Shown piece by piece: positions 1-14,200 of a stretch of 64,000 nucleotides of DNA. The translations under genes and the position numbers were made by a program. The number at the start of each line of letters is the position of its first letter. Position 1 is the first letter of the stretch. The stretch comes from Theristus sp. LFF4_11 (taxonomy: Eukaryota; Nematoda; Chromadorea; Monhysterida; Xyalidae). The DNA lies in NCBI GenBank assembly GCA_030248135.1, contig JASANC010001188.1, positions 61,232-125,231 of the forward strand. Direction: 5' to 3'. A model generated the notes under the pieces. The model had not been told where the DNA came from and did not search any database. It saw only the letters and a list, made by a program, of their open reading frames with translations.

Positions 1-235
1 GTGCCCCCAGAGTCAAAGATTCATCGCTTTATATAGGAGCTCAGATGTTTGCGTAGGTGTTGTTGTTGTTTTAGTGTTTTTGTAAAGGAAGAGAAATGGT
101 CATCATAAAAAGCATGCGCAAAACTGCGCTTGCTAACGTAGAATGTTAACAACGCTTGTTTTAAGCCAGACAGCAGTATAGACAGCAGCCAGATATACGT
201 GCACATGTACTATAAATAAATTCAAGAACAAAAGT

Positions 236-352
236 TAACAGAGAACGTTAACAGAGAACGTTAACAGAGGAAGGTAACATAGAAAGTTAACAAGGAAGTT
301 AACATAGAAAGGTAACATAGAAAGTTAACTAAGAAAGTTAACATAGAGCGTT
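236..352. repeat. Short tandem repeat, about 15-bp units
   Basis: About seven imperfect units built on GTTAACAWAGAAA (W is A or T) follow each other. Unit length varies by a few bases, as expected for a degenerate minisatellite. No coding potential. Confidence 0.75.
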
Positions 353-929
353 TAATAGATGATAATATGAATGTTAATACTGACATGATGTAAGACCGTG
401 TTACCGTAAACATTATAGACAAAATAACAGCAAGTATATTTACACATTATACTATAGTCGACTCAAAAAGCCTATCTTAAGTTTTCTGTTTATGGTCGTC
501 GTGATCCAGTGCATCGTGCAACCAATCACAAATCAATTCAATTCAATTCAACCAATATCGTAATTTTGGTTCAACCAATCAAGGCGGCCTTTTTCGCCAT
601 TGAGATCGCGGACAACGACCGAAAGCCCACGAACGGCGCCGCTTTCTTTTCAGCTTCTTCAACACGTTTCTTGATCAAAGAAGTTGCAACATGGAATTGC
701 ATTTTCTTCGCTTTGAACCAAACGAAAGAAACCTACAAATTAATTGGCCGGTACATCTTTCTAAAACATGTTTCAACCGTGATTGCTTATAATTCACGCT
801 TCGGTTTTCTTTTTGCTGTTTAGTACAAAATATTTCTTTCCCAATGTAGGCAAACCAAAAAATCATGATTTTCGAAAAAAAATTTAGGGTGTGCAGAAAA
901 TTTGGGGAGGTCTCAGCCAGACAAAATTT

Positions 930-1025
930 CATGGGGGTGTGGGGGGGGTGTCGGCCAAATTTTCGAGAGGGGGGTCCGATCCGACGGTGCCCCCCCACCC
1001 CCCCCCCACCCCCCCCCCACCCGAC
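930..1025. repeat. G-run then C-run low-complexity tract
   Basis: Runs of seven to nine G are followed about 50 bases later by runs of seven to ten C separated by single A. The two arms could pair as a hairpin or form quadruplexes. Any protein read from here (Gly- or Pro-rich) is low-complexity artefact. Confidence 0.6.
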
Positions 1026-2134
1026 GGTCTCTGGTGCTCTGGGGGCCACGGTACTGGTTTGGTTTAGGTTCGAAATTTTTTTAACTTAAAATTTTTTTAA
1101 ATCGGGATTTTTGGTTGCCCTTTTCTAAAAACCGACACACTCGTTGTCGGACATTGCTAAAACGGACCTAGTTCTAAATCCTAATCCTAAAGCCTACACC
1201 CACTGAACATCTTCATTACTCAGTTGTGCGACGTTGTTTTGTTATTGCACAATTCACGTGTATTGGCAACCGACTTCTGTAGGTTACCTAAGGCTTCGCA
1301 AGCCTTTTATAATGGGAAAAAACACCCGAAACACACAGGCTTTAGGTAGCTCTGAAATGACCGCAGGTGAGAGTGGGACCTTCGTCCTATTTCTATTTAC
1401 CAATACCTCGATTTGTATTTATGGCACAGTTTTCAGATTTTCGGCTACGGACTTTTTTCAATTTTCTCCCTTTCCGTTTCAATAGGGGTTGTTTTTAGGG
1501 TGCGGAGTAATCGATATAACAAAATAAAACATTATATTCGGACTCAGCGATCTCAATTTGCATTTGTAACAGGGTTTCAGATTTTTGCGACGTGTTTTTT
1601 TAATTTTAAATTAATTTTTTAAAGAAATTACCCTTTTCATCACCGTGGCATACGCGTTTAGAGCACAGTAGAAGCGTTGGACAAAGTTCTAAATAAAATT
1701 TTTAAACTCAGCGTACCCAAAAAACCCTTTGGTCACTGTTGGAGCACTTGAGGTGGCCCATGAAAATTTGGGGGTGGGAGGATACACCCTGCTGATTAAA
1801 AAAAAGATGCTTCGGTGTAAACAGATCACAAACGGTTTGCAATTTTTTTTACGGTTCGATATAGATTCTGTCAAATAATAATTGTCATCGTCGTCCCATT
1901 GTCGGTCATTTTTTTATTGTATCTGCAGTTCCAACGCTCTATCGGAAAAATGACCAGCAAATCAACAAGGTAGGGCCTACATTGACCTGTATTTGGATTT
2001 CCCAAAAACAAAAACACACCAGTATTTTCCTGCCGGTTGGCCGATCTGCATAGAAACGTGCTCTACTCTAACAAAGCTTATAGTTTTCGTTTCGCCAACC
2101 TTTTTACAGTGTTCGTCGAAAAAGACCGACCACG

Positions 2135-2289
2135 ATGAGCTCATCAAGACGCAAACGTCGATGGTTGAAACCTTGTGCAATCACCACGTCGGTTGTCACG
2201 CTGATTGTGCTGGCGTTGGTTGCCATGGTCGTCGTGGTGGTGATGTACATTAAATCGGAGGAGACCACCGTCATTTTTCACACGATGCC
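2135..2289 (+). CDS. Kelch gene exon 1: cytoplasmic tail and signal anchor
   Basis: ATG at 2135 opens a basic segment (SSSRRKRRWLK) followed by about 22 hydrophobic residues ending VVVVVMYI, then KSEETT. The Arg/Lys cluster on the N-terminal side predicts a type II orientation with the C-terminus outside. The exon ends CC|GTGAGG in phase 2 and joins exon 2 as a Pro codon. Confidence 0.75.
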
Positions 2290-5200
2290 GTGAGGAAGAC
2301 CTTTTTTTTTAAATTACCGTGTTTTGTTTGCTTTTTGCTAAAGTTTTCAGATGCACCCTGAGAGGAAACGCGGTTTCTTTACATTGTGAAAAATGCGCAC
2401 GTTCAGCAAAAAACTATCTATGATTTATCCCGTTTAACCCCGCATATAAGCGGCTTTATAAAACTGAGAAAATGAAAAGTTTTACAATCAGTGAGTGACT
2501 TATTTTGGGAGGTTTGAGAACAACATTAAAATGGAATGAACTGTTGCATTGTTCAACGAAAATCTGTCAATCAACAAAAAAACTGATTGATGGACGTTAA
2601 CACCGTTTGCAAATAAGAGTGGGGGGGGGTCTGCGCTACATGGGAAAGTTTTCAAATCAAGGGTGCAGGGACATTCTACTAATCAAGGCGCTTCAGGTTT
2701 ACCCCCTGAGTACCCCCTGATTATGCCTATAAAGGTCGTTTTTAGGGTGCGGAAGTTGAAAAACCCTCGATTTTTTGCGATTTTTCGCAAAGTGTACCTT
2801 TTTAGCCCTACCGTATCTCGTAGTTGCACAGTTTCTGGAACCTCACACAGTATTCACGTGAAAGATCTTGCGGAGTTCTTTAAGGCCCTGTATCAATGAG
2901 CCCTTGCAAGGGGGGTCCCTGAGGCGCTACGACGCTAGTTAAAATTACTTTTTTTAAAAAATTACGCTATTTTTTTAAAACATTTTTTTGAGCTCATAAA
3001 CACAATTTTTCAATTTTCATTTTTGGTTCTACAGGGGGGTTTTCGGGGTCGCTGAATTCGAATCTGATCTTAGATTTTTGCCCCGGGCATTTTTTTGCCT
3101 TAAAATTGGGCAAAAACACATTTTTTGCGTTTTCCAGTGTTTTTTGGTTTTAATTTTTAATTTTAAGTGCGGATTTTTTTAACAAAGCTGTTTTACAACA
3201 GCCTTACAACCGCTGTATCGGAATCAGTTTTGATATTTTGCAACTGACCATTTTCCCACCCAAAAATTGGGTAAAAAGTTGATTTTTTTGCTTTTTGCAC
3301 ACGTTTTCGTTTTACAGTGAAAAAATCAAGTTAGAAACAACTTGTATTTTTAATTTTTAGTTCTACATAGAGGGTTTTGGGGTCGCTAAATTTGAATCTG
3401 ATTTTAGATTTTTGTCCCGGGCCTTTTTTGCTCTAAAAGTTGGGCAAAAACACATTTTTATGCGTTTTCCAGTGGTTTTTTGTTTTAATTTTTAATTTTA
3501 AAAGCGAATTTTTTTAACAAAGCTGTTTTATAACAGCCATACAACCGCTGTATTTGAATCTGTTTTGATATTTTGCAACTGACCACTTGTCCACTTAAAA
3601 AATGGGTAAAAAGTTGATTTTTTTGCTTTTTGCACACGTTTTCGTTTCACAATGAAAAAATCAAGTTAGAAACAACTTGTAATTTTAATTTTTAGTTCTC
3701 CAGGGGGGTTTTCAAGATTGTTGAATTCGAATCTGACCTTAAATTTTTGCCCCGGGCATTTTTATTGCTCTGAAAATAGGGCAAAAACACATTTTTATGC
3801 GTTTTCCAGTGTTTTTTGTTTTAATTTTTAGTTTTAAATGTAGAGTTGTTTAAAAAACAGTTTCATACAGCCTTACAACCGCTGTATCTGAATCAGTTTT
3901 GATATTTTGCAACTGACCACTTGCCCACCCAAAAAATGGGTAAAAAGTTGATTTTCTTGCTTTTTGCACACGTTTTCGTTTCACAGTGAAAAAATCAAGT
4001 TAGAAACAACTTGTAATTTTAATTTTTAGTTCTCCAGGGGGTTTTCAAGATCGCTGAATTTGAATCTGACCTTAGTTTTTTGTCCCGGGCTTTTTTATTG
4101 CTCTAAAAATAGGGCAAAACACATTTTTTTGCGTTTTCCAGTGGTTTTTTGTTTTAATTTTTAGTTTTAAATGTAGAGTTGATTAAAAAACAGTTTCATA
4201 ACAGCCTTACAACCGCTGTATCTGAATCAGTTTTGATATTTTGCAACTGACCACTTGCCCACCCAAAAAATGGGTAAAAAGTTGGTTTTTTTTGTTTTTT
4301 GCACACTATCTCGTTTCACAGTCAAAAAATCAGTTTAGAAACAATTTGTAATTTTAATTTTTAGTTCTACAGAGGGGTTTTCGGAGTCGCTGAATTCGAG
4401 TCTGACCTTAGATTTTTGCCCTGGGCATTTTTTGCTCTAAAAATTGGGCAAAACCACTGGAAAACGCATAAAAATGTGTTTTAGCCCCATTTTTAGAACA
4501 ATAAAAAGGCCCGGGGCAAAAATCTAAGGTCAGATTCGAATTCAGCGATCTTGAAAACCTCCCTGGAAAACTAAAAATTAAAATTACAAGTTGTTTCTAA
4601 CTTGATTTTTCATTGTGAAACGAAAACGTGTGCAAAAAGCAAAAAAAATCAACTTTTTACCCATTTTTTAAGTGGACAAGTGGTCAGTTGCAAAATATCA
4701 AAACAGATTCAGATACAGCGGTTGTATGGCTGTTATAAAACAGCTTTGTTAAAAAAAATCCGCATTTAAAATTTAAAATTAAAACAAAAAACCACTGGAA
4801 AACGCATAAAAATGTGTTTTTGCCCAACTTTTAAAGCAAAAAAAGGCCCGGGACAAAAATCTAAGGTCAGATTCAAATTCAGCGACCCCGAAACCCTCCA
4901 TGTAGAATTAAAAATTAAAATTACAAGTTGTTTCTAACTTGATTTTTTCACTGTGAAACGAAAACGTGTGCAAAAAGCAAAAAAAACAACTTTTTACCCA
5001 TTTTTTGGGTGGGTAAGTGGTCAGTTGCAAAATATCAAAACTGATTCCGATACAGCGGTTGTAAGGCTGTTGTAAAACAGCTTTGTTAAAAAAATCCGCA
5101 CTTAAAATTAAAAATTAAAACCAAAAAACACTGGAAAACGCAAAAAAATGTGTTTTTGCCCAATTTTAGGGCAAAAAAATGCCCGGGGCAAAAATCTAAG

Positions 5201-8200
5201 ATCAGATTCGAATTCAGCGACCCCGAAAACCCCCCTGCAGAACCAAAAATGAAAATCGAAAAATTGTGTTTATGAGCTCAAAAAATGTTTTAAAAAATAG
5301 CGTAATTTTTAAAAAAAAGTAATTTTAACTAGCGTCGTAGCGCCTCAGGGACCCCCCTTGCAAGGGCTCATTGATACAGGGCCTTAAAGAACTCCGCAAG
5401 ATCTTTCACGTGAATACTGTGTGAGGTTCCAGAAACTGTGCAACTACGAGATACGGTAGGGCTAAAAAGGTACACTTTGCGATAAATCGCAAAAAATCGA
5501 GGGTTTTTCAACTTCCGCACCCTAAAAACGACCTTTATAGGCATAATCAGGGGTTACTCAGGGGGTAAACCTGAAGCGCCTTGATTAGTAGAATGTCCCT
5601 GCACCCTTGGTTTAAAAACTTTTCCATGTATCACGGAATGTTCCTAGGGCCCCCCACTCTTATTTGCAAACGGTGTTAATATTTGTCGGGATCCAAAAAA
5701 TCACATTTGTTTACCGCCAGCGAACGGCATTGTTTAGGGGAATTACCGTTTTTTTTAAATCAAACCCGTCATTTTTCTCAAACTATGTAAATCTACAGGA
5801 TGACGCAAAAAATACAATGGGCAAAAAACGGCATTGTTCTAGTCTGTCACAGAGTTTTGGGTAGTGAAATTTTGTTTGAAAACTGCAAAATTTGGATACA
5901 CAGCAACATATTTAATTCAAAGGGAAACATGTGCAAAATCACGCTTGTTACTCGGTATAAAGTCAACCAGAGGTCTTGCCGATGCATAAACGTGTTGCCT
6001 TCTTTAGCTAACGGCATTCTTCCATTGTTCTCAGTGGTTTTAACTAGTTTTGGAGTCTGCTGTCAACAGCAAGAATTGTTCCAATTGACAAAAAAGCTAT
6101 GCAAAATATATACAAACCTCAGTTTTGCTCGTGTGAGTTTAAATTTTGCTATCCCAATTGGTGACGTTTCTTCAAGAAGTTTACTAAGCTGAAGCTGACG
6201 TTTTTTATCAAATACAAAAAAAAACAACAAACAAAACTGACTAACTCGTAAATCGATAATAAATGTCAACGGATGCATGCAAGTACTTTGAACCATGAAG
6301 TTCAAAACGTCAGTGTACTTCATGTAATCGGAGTTTTCAGAATTTTTTAACACGTTCCTCAAGCACTGTTTCAAATTTCACTGGAGACTGGAGACTGGTA
6401 AACGAGTCGTTTTGTTTATTGTAGTTTTTTGCAACACCATGTATGTAACATCTTTAAAAAATATTTCAGTGCCATCATTCCCACCACCAGCATCTCGCGT
6501 ACCACCCTATATCCATCCACCACGAACGAGCCGACCGAACTGACAACCACTGAAAACGGTAACAAATGATCTTGCTTTCGTGCTGTCACGCCATGACGAC
6601 CACCCCCCTCCCTTAGACGCAGATTCTTTAGACTGTGCATAAAACGACTTGCCAAAAGCCCGCTGACATGGCAAAACCGCAGAAACAGTCAGTCAGCAAC
6701 ACTTTCGGTGTCGGTGGCATTCCGCAGTGCACAAAAACAAATCACTATGTGATAAAAGTGCGGCTCCGAAAGTTGAATCAATTTATGGACCCAGTTTGCA
6801 TGTCTGATTTTCAAGTTCAATTCAACCCCGCTTGATTGATCGGTGCAATCGCTTATGAAGTAAACAGTAAAACGAGTTCATCATATGATTAACTCATTTT
6901 GAAACTGCGCTGAATTGGAACCTGCAATGTGTGAAGGTGTGCTGCATAGAACGCTAAAGCACTACGTTCAAATTACGCTACGTCAAGTAAATGAGACTGA
7001 ACACGTTGCGTGATCGCAATCCGAGGAACGTCATATAGTTTTTTTGGCAGTCTGCCAAGATTGCTAATTCAAGTGTAACATCTCAACATGTGTGATGTTG
7101 CGTCCTCGGTCTAACGGGCTCAACAATTGCGCAGACAACACAAGCTTAACGACCACAAGCACGACCACGACAACGACCAGAACGACAACGACCAGAACGA
7201 CAACGACCACGACAACGACCACGACAACGACGAGAACGACAACGACTAGAACGACTACGACAACCAAAACCACTACCATAACCACGACTTCAAAGAGCAC
7301 CACCATCACTGCCAGTCTTGGTATGATCTATTTTTTTAACGTGTCCCAATGAAATGACGTCATGTGCCGCAAAACATGCGCTTGTCGTTCACAGCAAACC
7401 AGACTTTTCGTTTAGCCGATTTCTTCTCGTAAACAAACGGTGAATGTCGAATCAGTAACACCAAACTGGAATTTTGACCAAACCGAACCGTACTTTGACA
7501 ACCGGCGTTTTTATAGCAAATGACGCATTTTAGTCCGGACACGTTTGAATAAACCAACAATGCATGTACAGTGAAAGCATTCAAAATGATGTCGCGTCTA
7601 AAAAAAAGTTCACGGCTTCAACTAAATCGGAACCGAGACAGCACTGCAACAAGCAAGGGTTGCTAAGTCAAAAAAAGCAAAAACTGTTTTTTTCTTGTTT
7701 ACATTTCCTTCTCTGAAACGCTGCATCTGATGTGCTGTTTTCAACAGTTAAATGTGCGGTTCAGGGTTTTTGAATTTTGTGATTTGAAATCGTCATTGTA
7801 GTTGGAATCTTCATTTTGATTTGATTATGATGAAAACTTCTGTAGCCACTGTGTTACAGTGAAATGATTTTTCAAGTATGAAAACTTTTTGTTTTTAAGA
7901 AGCAAGACTTATTTTCGTCGAATTAAAAAGTTTCGTCAAAATACAAATAATACTGTGCTCGAACGCACAGTTTTGATTATTTTTTTGTTTTGCGTAAACT
8001 CTGGGCTTAAAATTTCTTTCAACCAACTGCCGTTTCAACCATTTTCAGCGTTGTGCGTGCTGATTGTTGAAGGAGATTTTACCGTACCACAGCCCATACG
8101 GTTGCTGCAGATCAACGGGAAAGCAGTGTCTATGGAGGTGATTGCCAATCATACTGTTGTCAAGCACCAACTGGCTGGTGTGGTGGTGAACGGCAACAAC

Positions 8201-11200
8201 GAAATGATGCTGATTCACAGTAAGTCAGACATACAAGCATTTTTTACGCGGTGTCGCTAAATTTAACGAAATGGAGTTCATTTCATGGCCGTTAAGGCTT
8301 TTAAGCGTTTTCTAATTTTTCATTAAAGGAAAATGCTAACCAATCTATCTTGATTGACTTTTTACTTGAGTCAGTAGCAAGGGAGAGCAGCGTTTTCTAC
8401 CATCCGTTTTTTCAATTTGTGAGTATCAGCATGTGCCCTGTGCCTTTCACATTCGAGTTTTGTGTTGTTGTTCATCACCCATAGGTGGAAAGGTACACAG
8501 TGACGCAATTTGACCGATCTAGCGGGCTCGGTCGCAGCGGGTGTGGACACGCTGTGTGGTGACTGCGTCCCGTATTATGATGTGCGCTCCATTCCGCACA
8601 GGGCACCACGCATCGCACGGTCACGTGTTCAACGTGCGCACGCGGGCGTGGCTGACGCATGACGTGCCGCCGTTGCAACGCACACGATGGAGCTCAACGG
8701 CACACTATCTGGCACGGTGGAACGTGTTCATCGTGTGCGGCTGTTGGGCCTGCCCGTTTGGCGAACAGAGCAAGCAGACGTGCGAGCAGCGACCGGCTCA
8801 CAACCACACGGCGCCCTGGACGCTCGTTCACGTCAATCGAACCGAGGCGCCCGGGCTCAATCTGTTCGCACACGGCGGTGCCGTACATCAGGTATTAGGC
8901 AGCCCATCAAGGCGCGATCTATCGCAGACTAGGAGTTGTCGTTTTCAAAAATGCCAACATAATCCGTAATAATGTGTGCAAGGGAGAATAGAACGAACCG
9001 AATAGCACGAAGAATCCTTTAGTTAAAACAAACACCGTCATACCGTATTACCCCCATTAAACCCCCCACCATTAATCCCCCCCCAATAAACCCCCACCCC
9101 CCTCCGACCAGTTTCCTGTCGTGACGTAACGGTTAGCTTACACTATGCGCTTGATACAACGTGTAACTATTACAACGTGTGCACTGTCTGTGCTAGCTTA
9201 CACTGTGGTAGCTTAAAGCTTCATGTAACATTGTGTTGTTTGGGTGTCTGTTGGTTGGTAGCATGCGTTGTTAGTGGATTAATGCATCACGTATCTGCTT
9301 GTTTTACAGTTTTGTATTAGTGTTCACTTTTGCTGTAGTATCACTTGGTGCAAGTCGTTGAATCGTGTTTTTGATGCTGAGCAATAAACTGTGTTTCTGG
9401 AACGTAAAAGAAAGATCGTGAAATAAAGCTGCAACCGTAATAATTCTAATCAACTGGCATCCCCAAACCCGTGACTTTTCGTCGTTTATTCACACACAGT
9501 GAAATTGTCAATTTGAGAAACTGTCGTTCGTCTGAATTCGTTGAACCATAAAACTCATTCTCACTGGATTATGGCGTCCGGTGCATTTCGACGCAACGCC
9601 GCGCTCCGCCGGTCACAGTTGCAAAATCAACTGGCATCCGTGCCGTCATTCGATCCGCTCTATGACGCAGATGGACAGCCAGCAGACATTCTGCAGCAGT
9701 TGCACAACGCCAGATACCAGCTAACGAATGAACTGCAGCGACTCAGAAATTCAGTCGAGCAAATTCGTAACATTGACAAAGAATGGGTCAATTATTTGGC
9801 CACATTAGTCGGACAAGTGAAAGACGACGAGGAAGAATTTTACGGACAGCACGCCGAACACGGTTATCTGCCAGTGCTTCTGGACGCAGAAACAGTCATC
9901 AGCACGTTGGAAACCAAGCTGATGGAGGTCAACGACAATTTGAAGCGACTCACGACGCCAACGCACACAGCCAGCCCGATTCAGTCGCCAGTTTCAACTG
10001 CGCACAGTCCGGCCGAGCCTAGCAGTCACGAACATTTCAACATCTCATCAGTCACAACGGGCTACGAACAGTTTGCCATCGCCGCAGCAACGCCAACGCC
10101 GATGTCAACACAGCCGGCACAAGTCACGGTGCCAATTCAGTCACAGGCGTGGCCATCGTTCGTCAGCAACGTCACTTTCGCCGGTCCACAGCAGCCGCAA
10201 CAAGCGTCGATGCCCACTTGCATGTCGCAAGTGTGGCCTCAATCCTGCATGTCGCAGGTGTTGCCGTCGCATCAACAGTCGTCGATGCCCACTTGCATGT
10301 CGCAAGTGTGGCCTCAATCCTGCATGTCGCAGGCGTGGCCATTGCCACAATCCGTCAGCAGCGTGCCGCTGTATTCGATTCGGCCAACGTCAATCGTATC
10401 ACAGGGGCCGCCGACGATGCAAATGATGCAGCCGCAATATTATGCGCCGAATTCGTTGGCCGCACATATTTCTGCTGTCGCTTCAACAGCACCAGCGAGT
10501 TTCGTCAACCGAGCTACAGCAGTGCCGCAGTCTACCGTGATGTCTGGTGGTCTACAGGTGCCAATGCCATTCCAACCCACGACGGCCGCAGCGCCAACGT
10601 CGATGGTGTCCGGAACAGCGCCGATCCCGCCAACAGTGAACGCCGTGCCGATGATGATGAACACACAGCCGGTCGCACAATTGAGCAAGCTTCCAAAACT
10701 GCCGCCGCCAATGTTTGATGGTGATCCATTGCAGTGGTTAGAGTTTTGGGACTTTTTCGTGACCAATGTTCATTGTTTGAATGTGTCTGATGTTGAGAAG
10801 TTCAGTTATTTGAAACGCATGTTGTCAGGCATTGCACGTGACACTTTGGACGGTATGTTATCATCTAACTCAACGTATCATGATGCCATTGACATTTTGC
10901 AAACTGAGTTTGGTGATGTTAATAGAATCAAGGGCACTCTGTATAGCCAGTTAGCAGACCTTCCCCGAGCCAGCAACAAGGTCGCAGATCTGAAACGTAC
11001 GATGAACGCCGTCGAACGAATCTTGCGTCAGCTAAAGTGCCTCGGTGACAACGTCGATGACGACAGGTCTCTCATCGCAAGAAAAGTCCAAGAAAAACTG
11101 CCGAAAGAAACGCTCATCGCGATGCAGCAGTGCAAAGTGCCAACAGAGCCGTGGTCCGTCCGAACGCTACGCAACGCGCTCAAGTACGTGGTGAAGCAAA

Positions 11201-14200
11201 AGGAAGACGTTGAGTTGATCTGCGGTAAACCGGAACAGAAGCAAGACAGCGTCAATAAAAGGCAAAGCAACGCGTTGGATAAGAAGCTGTCAACAAATCC
11301 GGACACACAACGCACCGATGTGTTCACCGTCACAAACTCAAAATCGTCGAAGCCTGCTGAAACCCACGAGAAGCCACGAAACAGCATAGGGACGAAACCA
11401 CGGGCCAACGATCGAAACAAGAAGTGCATTTTCTGCGATAAAGAAGGTCATCTGTCGAAAATTTGTCGAACGATCAATACAGAGGCAAAACGTCTCGACC
11501 GCTTGCGAGCCACAAACCGCTGCTTTCGATGCGCCTACATCGGACATTCAGCTGAATACTGCAATAACAAACATTTTAAGTGTTTCCACTGTGGCAAAAG
11601 CAATCATGTCGACGTGTTGTGTCGTCAACTGCTCGCCCAGATGACTGGCAATCGAGAAAGCAAAGCGAAAGGCTACAAATCAGCAACAAACGCCAAGACG
11701 AAGGCCAAACAGAATAATAGCAAGTCAAACAAGAACGAAACCAGTGCGCACGCCGCAGAGGTCGTGGAAACGGAAAGCAACGTTGCAGAAGAATTGTCGA
11801 TGACGACGGAAGTTGCCGGAAACAATCCGCAACGAAACAATGGACGCCAAAGGTCGGTTCTGATGACAGCGAAAGTGATCGCCATTAGACCATCCGTGCC
11901 AAAGAAGAAAGTCGTCGCCAAAGTCTTCATCGACCCCGGCAGCTCGCGCTCGTTTATCACGAAGAAGCTAGCCAGTCAGTTGAAACTGCAAGAGAAGCAC
12001 AAAGAAACACTCAGTATTCACACGTTCTTGGCCGGAGAGAAAATGGTGTCTACCGACGTAGTCGACGTAGCCGTTATTACCAAAGATGGTAAGCCGTTCG
12101 AAATCACCTGCAACTCTGTTCGCAAAATCGCCAGCAAGCACAAGCGTCCGCAATTAACTGACGAAGACTTGCGCCACTTGGCCAAAACGCAAGGTCTGGC
12201 AGACGACATCAATGAGGAACAAGAAGAACCAGATATTTTGATCGGCAACGATTATTTCTGGAAACTGTTCGAATTCAAACCGCCGATGAAGTTGCCGTCC
12301 GGCCTACTTCTAATCCGCAGCAAGCTCGGATTGATTCTGACCAGCAGTTTCTTCCTCGACAAGGTGGAAAACAACAGCTTCGCAAACTGTTGTTACACAA
12401 ACTCGACTAATCGAGACGAAGTGCTGTCATTCGCAGTGCAAACGCATCCCGTCAACAATGATCTGTCACAGTATTGGTCGTTGGAACAAATCGGGATCTC
12501 TGATTCTCCGTTCAATTCGGACGACGAAGTAGCGGATCAACTGTTCGACAGCACAGTAGTGTCTCAAGAAGGTCGATACGAAGTGTGCTTTCCGTGGAAG
12601 GACCCACAGCCGGATCTGAAAGACAATTACACATTGGCGTTTCAGCGACTGAAAGGCGTGATGAAAAAGTTCACACGTCAACCAGACCTGATGAAGAGAT
12701 ACGCGAAAATCCTGAACGAACAGTTAGAAAAGGGTGTCATCGAAGTTGCACCAGTTGTGCCGGAAGGAGTTGTCCATTATCTTCCGCATCATTGTGTTGA
12801 AACACCATTGAAAGACACGACGAAATTGCGCTTGGTCTACGATGCCTCGGCAAAGGCTTCTCAACGCGATAACAGCCTCAATGACTGTTTGTATCGTGGG
12901 CCGATCTGTTTGCCCGAAGTTCCATCGCTGCTGATGAACTTTCGAACGAGGAAAATTGGAATCATCGCAGACATCGAGAAGGCGTTTCTCCAAATTTCGC
13001 TACGTCCAGACCAAAGGGATTGTACGCGCTTCCTGTGGCCGAAGAATCCCGAACTGTCGACAATTGGCTCCGGAGAGGACCTCGTGGTTTATCGATTTGC
13101 AAGAGTGCCGTTTGGAATTATTTCGAGTCCATTCCTGTTGCAAAAAACAGTACAGAAACTGTTGGAAGAAGAAAATACGCCGCTAGCGAAACAAATGGCA
13201 AGCTGTATCTATGTCGATAACCTCATCACGTCGAAAGACACGGAGGCAGCCGCTGAAGAGCTGTATCACGAATCGAAACGCATGTTTATGCAGCGTGGAT
13301 CAATGAATCTACGCGAGTTCGCGACAAATTCCGCGCAGCTACGAAGCAAAATTGATTCGACGGACCGATCGAAGAATGAAACGCCCAAGGTGCTTGGCAT
13401 GAAATGGGACACACTTGAAGATACGTTGCAGATCAGCGCACCAAAACTCAGCGACAATGATGAACTCACGATGCGTCAAGTCATGAGTTCGGTAGCGTCA
13501 ATTTACGACCCGCTTTCACTGTTGGCTCCTGTAACGCTGCCCGGAAAGCAAATCGTGCAAGAATGTTGGCGTCAGAAGCTATCGTTTGACGACGAATTGA
13601 GCGACGAACTAAAAGAACAGTGGGCAACAATCAAAGAAGCATTGAAACGTCTGAAAGAATTCAAGTTCAATCGCTATCTGGGATGCGACCCGACATCGTT
13701 GTTCCAATTACACGCGTTCGTCGACGCCAGCGAAAGGGCATTCGCAAGTGCAATATATCTGCGCGAATCAACAGCCGAAGGTGTGATCAGAACACATTTG
13801 CTATTTGCTCGAAGTCGGTTAGCACCATTGAAAAAACCCAGCATGCCGCGGCTGGAACTATTGGCAATGTTGATTGGAACGCGCGCACTCCGATACGTCG
13901 CTCGACACCTGCAGTTGCCAATCACTTCGCAGTATTTGTGGTCGGATTCACTCGTTGTGCTGAATTGGGTGAAAAGTACGAAGCAAATGTCGGTATTCGT
14001 CGAAAATCGACTGAGGGAGATTCGACAAAGTCCAGCCAAGTTTCGATACATCAATACGAAAATGAATCCGGTTGATTGTGCAACACGTGGTCTCAACGTC
14101 GAAGATCTTCAGAAGCCCGATCATTTGTGGTGGAATGGTGCGCCCTTTCTAGTTCACGACGAATCAGACTGGCCAGTCAGCGATTTGCCTGAAATAACGC

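Larger units (their letters stand above)
1..2109. other. Region upstream of the Kelch gene, no gene seen
   Basis: No exon with good coding character was found on either strand. It holds a short tandem repeat at 236-352, homopolymeric G and C runs at 930-1025, and AT-rich sequence. A T-rich tract followed by an acceptor-like ACAG ends at 2109, 25 bases before the Kelch ATG. In a nematode this could be a trans-splice acceptor or the end of a 5' UTR intron; this is inference. Confidence 0.5.

Noticed and set aside
7064..7309. Poly-Val minus-strand frame
   Set aside because: Antisense of the Thr-rich stalk repeat; low-complexity artefact.
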